From MFD04716-140 sp963703125 (GTDB taxonomy: Bacteria > Bacteroidota > Bacteroidia > Flavobacteriales > Flavobacteriaceae): 64,000 nt of DNA. Below, in pieces: positions 59,439 to 64,000 of the stretch (within the stretch, counting starts at the first letter, position 1; each line of letters starts with the position of its first letter). The notes under the pieces are model-generated. The model was given only the letters and a program-made list of their open reading frames with translations, had not been told where the DNA came from and ran no database searches. The DNA is taken from positions 2,914,001 through 2,978,000 of the forward strand of contig OY969790.1 in assembly GCA_963703125.1 (NCBI GenBank), written 5' to 3'. A program made the translations under genes and the position numbers.

Positions 59439-59892
59439 CGCCTAAATAGGTTATTAGGGTTTCCAAAATCAACAGGGCATGCGCCCTAATACTTGTGGCC
59501 TTGCCAAAGTGTGCGGCTTCTTCGGGATTGGACAAAAATCCCAGCTCCAACAAAACCGCTGGGTAGTTCGTAGTATTTTTTATCACCTGAAAATTGGCCC
59601 ATTTTACCCCTCGATTTTTAAACCCTAGTTTTTGGTTGAGCCCATCTGCAAAAAGAAGGGCCAAGCGTTCCGAATCATTTGTACTTTCCCTACCAACATA
59701 TACCTCAATACCTTGTACATTTGGCCTTTTGGCATGATTGCAATGAATGGAAACAAAGGCATCGGGCTGTAGCCTTTTAGCCAGCAAGGTTCTGTGATGT
59801 AGAGCGATGAGCGTATCACTATATCTTGTACAATATATGGCCAACGTGTCATTGTACAGTTCCCTATTTAGGCCCCTAGCGCGGCATACCCG
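59431..59892 (-). pseudogene. N-acetylmuramoyl-L-alanine amidase, 5'-truncated (copy 2)
   Basis: The frame is open for about 153 codons without an ATG; it reads LNRELYNDTLAIYCTRYSDTLIALHHRTLLAKR, then PDAFVSIHCNHAKRPNVQGIEVYVG, and YPAVLLELGFLSNPEEAAHF. This is the second half of an Amidase_3 domain, with the zinc His of SIHCN and the Glu of LLELGF. The N-terminal half with the first zinc His and Glu is missing, ending at a stop codon at 59893-59895. A TTG at 59844 could start a 137-residue product, but it would lack the active site. Zinc amidases cleave the muramic acid to L-Ala bond. Confidence 0.82.
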
Positions 59893-59942
59893 TTAAAGAG
59901 GATGGAAGCGGTAAACCACAAAGCTATATTGGTACATAGACA

Positions 59943-60575
59943 TCAGAGCAAGCCGTTGTTATGGATAAAATTTAGCAACTCGACTACATTTTTTACTTGA
60001 AATTTATGCAATAGGTTCCTGCGATGGGTTTGTACCGTTAAGTAGCTTAAAAACAATTCGTCCGAAATTTTCTGAGTTGATTTACCTTGTTTTAGCAAAG
60101 TCAGGATTTCCTTTTCCCTTGCGGTCAATCTAGGAATTACCTTCAAATCATTTACATCGGTTTTATCAATTAATGCTCTTACTTTATCGCAAAAACCCAA
60201 TTTTCCACCTAAAGATTGCCGAATGGCACTGCTAAATTCATCAAACGATGCACTTTTAAGTAAATATCCATTGGCCCCATTTTTGATCATTTGCATTACG
60301 ATACTCCTTTCCGACTGACTGCTCATTCCCAAAACAATAATTTTAGGGTATGCCTTCTTTATCCTCAAACAGAGGTCTATACCATTGGTGTCAGGTAAGA
60401 ATATATCTAAAAATAGAAGGTCGATTTTGATAAGGGCATGAGGTTCAAGCAGGTCGTATCCTTTGGTAAAAACGGTTTTTATGGCAATATCTGCTATTGG
60501 GGATAAAAGTGTTTTCAGTCCTTCTACTACTACAGGATGATCGTCGAGGATGGCTGCGTTATATGTTTTGTTCAT
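59943..60575 (-). CDS. NarL/LuxR-family response regulator
   Basis: 210 residues. The receiver domain (1-120) has acidic residues in AILDDHP, the phospho-acceptor Asp in LLFLDIFLPDTNG (about 56) and Lys in GYLLKSAS (about 105). The C-terminal helix-turn-helix is LTAREKEILTLLKQGKSTQKISDELFLSYLTVQTHRRNLLHKF (about 150-195). It overlaps the end of the histidine kinase gene by 17 bases, so the two are a cognate pair. The target genes are not known; adjacent exported-protein genes are candidates. Confidence 0.93.
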   Translation of the reverse strand: MNKTYNAAILDDHPVVVEGLKTLLSPIADIAIKTVFTKGYDLLEPHALIKIDLLFLDIFLPDTNGIDLCLRIKKAYPKIIVLGMSSQSERSIVMQMIKNGANGYLLKSASFDEFSSAIRQSLGGKLGFCDKVRALIDKTDVNDLKVIPRLTAREKEILTLLKQGKSTQKISDELFLSYLTVQTHRRNLLHKFQVKNVVELLNFIHNNGLL

Positions 60576-62568
60576 TGTTAAGGGACACTAAAAGTTCAAT
60601 ATTATATATAACGCCTTTTCCTATTTGGGTTTTTAATTCAATTTTTCCATTTAATAGGTCAACTCTATTTTTTATGTTTTTTAGGCCTAAACCTGCGAAC
60701 TCATGAATACCTTCGGCATCAAAACCTACACCATTATCTTCTACTGTTAGTAGGAACAGTGTACCATTCTGTTGGCAATCAACAATGATCTCTGAACATC
60801 CGGAGTGTTTTAATGCGTTATTGACGAGTTCTTGAACGATTCTATAAATGGCGATCTGATGATTTTTAATAATTTCCCCCTGTAAAGAATTGGCTTGAAA
60901 ACTTATGGCAATGGCCTTTGTGCTTAGGGAATGGCATAAATCTTTTAAGGCGGATTCCAATCCCAGTTTTAGCAAGGTTTCGGGCATTAAATTATAAGAA
61001 ACCTGTTTTAACTCTTCAATAGAATTAGCCAGTAGGCCTAATATTTCGGGGTGGTTGTAACTTGATTTACCATATTGGGTTTTATCCAATTTCATTTTCA
61101 GGGCCGACAACCTGCTGCCGATACCGTCATGTAAATCCCTTGCAACGCGTGTTCTTTCGGCCTCTTCACTTTCAATAATCGCCCCCATGATCTCTTTATC
61201 CCTGTTGTCTTTTAATGACCTAACATTTTGATGATAGTTGTTTTCTTTTTCTATCGCCAAATGTTTTTGGGTTTTAACGTTTTTCCACAGGAGAATCACT
61301 ATTATTAGCAAAAGAGCGGAAAATAGGCCAAAGAATACATTGTTAATCCTATTCTTCTCTAAAATAAGTGTTGCCTGTTTTTTTTCTGCCTCTAGTTCAC
61401 CGATTTTCTTTTCATTTTCTATTTTGTTGAATTCGGCCTCAAATTTTGAAATCGCATTTCTGGAGGTCACTTCGTCAAGGCTATCGCTAAGAACTGAAAA
61501 TCGCTCAAAATACTTAAGGGCATTTTTATTATCATTAAGACTAATATACACCAAAGCCAGATTTCTTGTAAAATCCCTTTTGTTACCGATAAGGATGTTT
61601 GGATCACTTAAGTACTCAATTAACAGGTCTCTTGCTTCCTCATACTTTTTCAGTTCCATTAAGGTATTGGATTTTAATAATTTAAGGCTAAGCAGGGATA
61701 TTTTATCTTGTGTTTTTGAGGTGAAGTCGATTCCTTGGTTTAGGGTTTTTAAGGCCCTTTCGTAGTCTTTGGCATAAAAGTCCCGATAACCTTTCAAATA
61801 GTAGTATTTGGAGTTTAAAGTGGAATTGGGATAGGGTTCCAGTTTGTGTTCTATTTTTATTAGTAGCTCATTAAGAAGTTCATGTTTTTCCAGTTTTATC
61901 AGAATCCTTCCGTAAAAAATATAACAATCAACTAGATAGTTCTGATTGAAAACGCCTTCTTTTTCTAACTCCTCTATCGCTTTTTTATAAAAATACTCAG
62001 ACTTTTCATAGTTTCTACTGTTATGTGAAATCAATGCCATATTGCCATAAATAAACCCCATCGACTCTGGATTTTTGCCTTTTTCGGCCAATGGCATTGC
62101 TTCTTCTGTCAAAATTCTGAACCCTTCTTTCTCATCACCTTTCCTTTGATAGCTTAATACTTGATTGTTCAGGAGGATAGCGCGCAAGGCATAATTTTCA
62201 GGAAAAGCATACTTTTTTAATCTTTTATCGGCTACTATCAGATCACTTAAAAACGCTTCATAATCGCCTTTTAGAATATGGTCATATGCATTATAGAAAT
62301 AAGATATACCTTTTAAATAGTCATGTGAACCTACAAGGGCATTGGCACTATCCTTATAGCTCTTATAGTCTTCCAACTTATTCCATTTACGGTAAAAATC
62401 GGCAATTTTAAAGTTGAGAATACATCTTAAACTATCCGATCGGGTTTTTGACAGGGCCATTTTCAGACCGTCAATTTTGGCCTCATAGTCGTTTAAAGAT
62501 TCTTGGGTCTGAGAAAATGAATTATTTATACAAAAAAGAATAACGAACAGGAGAATGGTTTTTTTCAT
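60559..62568 (-). CDS. TPR-containing sensor histidine kinase
   Basis: 669 residues from the ATG at 62568, which gives a proper signal peptide (MKKTILLFVILFCINNSFSQ); a longer frame from 62634 would place 22 extra residues ahead of it. About seven TPR helical pairs form the periplasmic part (30-395), a coiled region follows, one membrane helix (VFFGLFSALLLIIVILLW, about 427-444), then HisKA_3 with RVARDLHDGIGSRLSALKMKL (H-box at about 502) and HATPase with ELVNNALKHSG, VEDNGVGFD and GLGLKNIKNRV. Such TPR kinases are common in flavobacteria, and their signal is usually unknown. Confidence 0.93.
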   Translation of the reverse strand: MKKTILLFVILFCINNSFSQTQESLNDYEAKIDGLKMALSKTRSDSLRCILNFKIADFYRKWNKLEDYKSYKDSANALVGSHDYLKGISYFYNAYDHILKGDYEAFLSDLIVADKRLKKYAFPENYALRAILLNNQVLSYQRKGDEKEGFRILTEEAMPLAEKGKNPESMGFIYGNMALISHNSRNYEKSEYFYKKAIEELEKEGVFNQNYLVDCYIFYGRILIKLEKHELLNELLIKIEHKLEPYPNSTLNSKYYYLKGYRDFYAKDYERALKTLNQGIDFTSKTQDKISLLSLKLLKSNTLMELKKYEEARDLLIEYLSDPNILIGNKRDFTRNLALVYISLNDNKNALKYFERFSVLSDSLDEVTSRNAISKFEAEFNKIENEKKIGELEAEKKQATLILEKNRINNVFFGLFSALLLIIVILLWKNVKTQKHLAIEKENNYHQNVRSLKDNRDKEIMGAIIESEEAERTRVARDLHDGIGSRLSALKMKLDKTQYGKSSYNHPEILGLLANSIEELKQVSYNLMPETLLKLGLESALKDLCHSLSTKAIAISFQANSLQGEIIKNHQIAIYRIVQELVNNALKHSGCSEIIVDCQQNGTLFLLTVEDNGVGFDAEGIHEFAGLGLKNIKNRVDLLNGKIELKTQIGKGVIYNIELLVSLNNEQNI

Positions 62569-62934
62569 AATAGGAAATATTCCTAAAAGTACATTTTCAA
62601 ACGTCATGGCCTTCAAAATGACCGCCTTATTCAAATGAATTACCTGATTTCAGGTATAAAACTATACATAAACATAGGTATATGAAATAAACACTATTCA
62701 AAATAAATTTGGCTGCAATAAAGGTCCATAAAGGAGGGTTTTGGTGTCGTTTTTTTACAATTCCACGCTTTATCCCTTTAATACCTTTGGTTTTCGTAGT
62801 ATATGATACTTTGATTAAGAGTTTATTTATTGACTTAGTTCAACGAAAGTTTTTAAAAGTACAAATGATCCTTGGCGAATACACTTAGGAACCTCAACTA
62901 TTAGAAAAAGTAGTAATTATAAAAAAATGTAATA
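62569..62934. promoter_or_regulatory. intergenic control region between the kinase and a lipoprotein gene
   Basis: 366 bases without a supported gene. A near-perfect inverted repeat TACCTGA-TT-TCAGGTA lies at 62641-62656, about 73 bases before the kinase start, and is the best operator candidate, perhaps for the linked response regulator. No clean TTG plus TAnnTTTG pair is seen for either gene; TACTTTG at about 62808 is the nearest -7 match on the plus strand. Confidence 0.45.
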
Positions 62935-63423
62935 ATGAAAAAAAAGAAAATGGGTTTGGTATTTTTTTTAGCGGTTATGCTTGCGTTTACTTCATGCAAC
63001 AAGGATGATGATTCTCCCGACCCCGATTCTGGTTCCGGTAGTCTAGGTACGTTTGCGGGAACTATTCAGGTCTCAAACGATCCTCAAACGAATTTAGGCT
63101 ATATCTACAATGCAAAGGTAACCGTTTCAAAATCGGGAAATAATGCGACCATTAAGGTAACAGGAGATCTCAACGTGGATAGGGAATATACCGGAACGAT
63201 CAATTCTGCTGTTTCCGGGACCTATTTTATTACTATAAATAAGCAAACGAAACCAAGTGCAAAAAATGCAACGGAAACTGTAGTGATCAATAACAATCAA
63301 CTGGCCATACAAATAGGGGTTTCAGATGATTCTGAAACAGTAAAGGAAAGCCCTACTTCAAGTAGTAGTATCGTTATCTCCGGAAAAATTAAGTTGATCG
63401 GAACCGATATGATAAAGGAATAA
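62935..63423 (+). CDS. lipoprotein with surface-export-like signal, unknown function
   Basis: 162 residues. The signal peptide MKKKKMGLVFFLAVMLAFTSC ends at a lipobox (AFTSC, Cys at 21), directly followed by NKDDDSPDPD. An acidic run just after the Cys resembles the lipoprotein export signal that directs Bacteroidota lipoproteins to the cell surface. The body is an all-beta domain of about 115 residues (TFAGTIQVSNDP, AKVTVSKSGNNATIKVTGDL, SSIVISGKIKLIG). No family is recognised. It follows the two-component operon, divergent from it. Confidence 0.78.
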   Translation: MKKKKMGLVFFLAVMLAFTSCNKDDDSPDPDSGSGSLGTFAGTIQVSNDPQTNLGYIYNAKVTVSKSGNNATIKVTGDLNVDREYTGTINSAVSGTYFITINKQTKPSAKNATETVVINNNQLAIQIGVSDDSETVKESPTSSSSIVISGKIKLIGTDMIKE

Positions 63424-63570
63424 CTACCGAAGAAATCTAAATCATTGCCAGGGCGACGTATTGGGGGCGGTTATAGTGTGTTTCCAGATATAGCTTATGG
63501 CACCGGTATTCTTTACTATTTAAGTGCTAAAAGTTTGTTTAAAAATCATAAAGAAATAAAACTTGATTCT

Positions 63571-64000
63571 ATGAAAAAAATACTTTTTTGCCTCTCTTTG
63601 TCGTTAGGAGCCCTTTATATAGGAAAAGCCCAGGAGTTCGCTTCTGGCGATAATGTCATTTCCGCGGGTATAGGACTCGGAGGGGATTATGGCAGTTTCG
63701 CGACCAGCGAACAGACCCCTGGCCTTAGCCTTCAGTATGAACGGGGAATTTGGGAGATAGTAGACCGCGATGTCATCAGCCTTGGAGGATATCTGGGGTA
63801 TAAGACCTATTCCTATGATGCGGGCCTCTCGGATTATAAATGGACCTATACCATTCTCGGTGTGCGCGGGGCCTATCATTATAATGGCTTCAACATAAAC
63901 AATCTGGATGTGTACGGTGGGGCCATGCTCTCGTATAACATACTCTCGTTCGATGGGGAGGGGAACTACGGAAGTACCGCTGCGGGCACCGCATTTTTAG
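63571..64000 (+). CDS. outer-membrane beta-barrel protein, 3' end off window
   Basis: 143 N-terminal residues are visible. A signal peptide (MKKILFCLSLSLGALYIGKAQ) is followed by amphipathic strands of the OmpW/OmpA-like barrel kind (NVISAGIGLGGDYGSFATSEQTP, LSLQYERGIWEI, VISLGGYLGYKTYSYD, WTYTILGVRGAYHYN, LDVYGGAMLSYNIL). The pattern strand, turn, strand with alternating aromatics fits an eight-stranded barrel. It lies 147 bases after the lipoprotein gene, a noncoding piece with no clear promoter. The frame is open to the window edge. Confidence 0.82.
   Translation, partial: MKKILFCLSLSLGALYIGKAQEFASGDNVISAGIGLGGDYGSFATSEQTPGLSLQYERGIWEIVDRDVISLGGYLGYKTYSYDAGLSDYKWTYTILGVRGAYHYNGFNINNLDVYGGAMLSYNILSFDGEGNYGSTAAGTAFL

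Noticed and set aside
60559..62634. Longer histidine kinase from 62634
   Set aside because: It would bury a good signal peptide that starts at the ATG at 62568.
1..64000. CRISPR array
   Set aside because: No series of regularly spaced direct repeats and no cas genes were seen.

Overview
The window looks like a chromosome segment from a marine-type member of the Bacteroidota, family Flavobacteriaceae. The evidence is gene content and order typical of that group (Lon, ClpC and GyrA of flavobacterial type, DnaX without its zinc module, MiaE, a one-protein AK-HSD in thrABC, DUF4097/ECF clusters, Por-era lipoprotein sorting signals), moderate to low GC, weak Shine-Dalgarno sequences, and repeated use of the Bacteroidota promoter TTG-N17-20-TAnnTTTG.

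Layout. 1-2.5 kb: a minus-strand ECF sigma / anti-sigma / DUF4097 / DUF2807 cluster. 2.7-15.2 kb: core genes lon, cmk, lysM-BON, rpsA, pyrRB, a small STAS-like gene, DUF3291, rnz, pdxH, sixA, ppk1. 15.4-20.7 kb: miaE, a small membrane protein, dnaX, the RNase P RNA gene rnpB, rsmD and two conserved flavobacterial genes. 20.9-29.3 kb: a RecD-like helicase, DUF4126, a Kdo-related cluster (kdsB, HAD, iron alcohol dehydrogenase resembling KdnB, PlsC-like acyltransferase), yebC, a pterin dehydratase, an SDR and gcvT. 29.4-36.4 kb: thrC-thrB-thrA divergent from nnrD, with two face-to-face promoters sharing one palindrome. 36.5-47.4 kb: clpC, gyrA, a TPR protein, a C40 peptidase homologue lacking its catalytic Cys, a thiolase and a PgpH-like HD phosphohydrolase.

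47.5-59.9 kb is an accessory island beginning at tRNA-Ser(GCU) and tRNA-Pro(UGG). It opens with a 3'-truncated IntDOT-type integrase joined tail-to-tail to a truncated SRAP (HMCES-like) gene, a deletion scar. After two small hypothetical genes and about 590 AT-rich noncoding bases comes a compact, atypical DNA phosphorothioation operon: dndC, dndD, a DndE domain fused to a HerA/FtsK-type ATPase, a MORC-like GHKL ATPase, a Rossmann-like protein of unknown role and a 60-residue ORF. No dndA, dndB or dndFGH is present in the window. This is the strongest candidate for an undescribed (or barely described) defence system here. The island ends with a duplicated, decayed amidase module, each copy followed by a 30-35 residue peptide gene, flanking a type II toxin-antitoxin pair.

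60-64 kb: a TPR sensor histidine kinase with a LuxR-type response regulator, then a lipoprotein with a surface-export-like signal and the start of an outer-membrane beta-barrel protein.

All coordinates were read by eye; no database search was possible.
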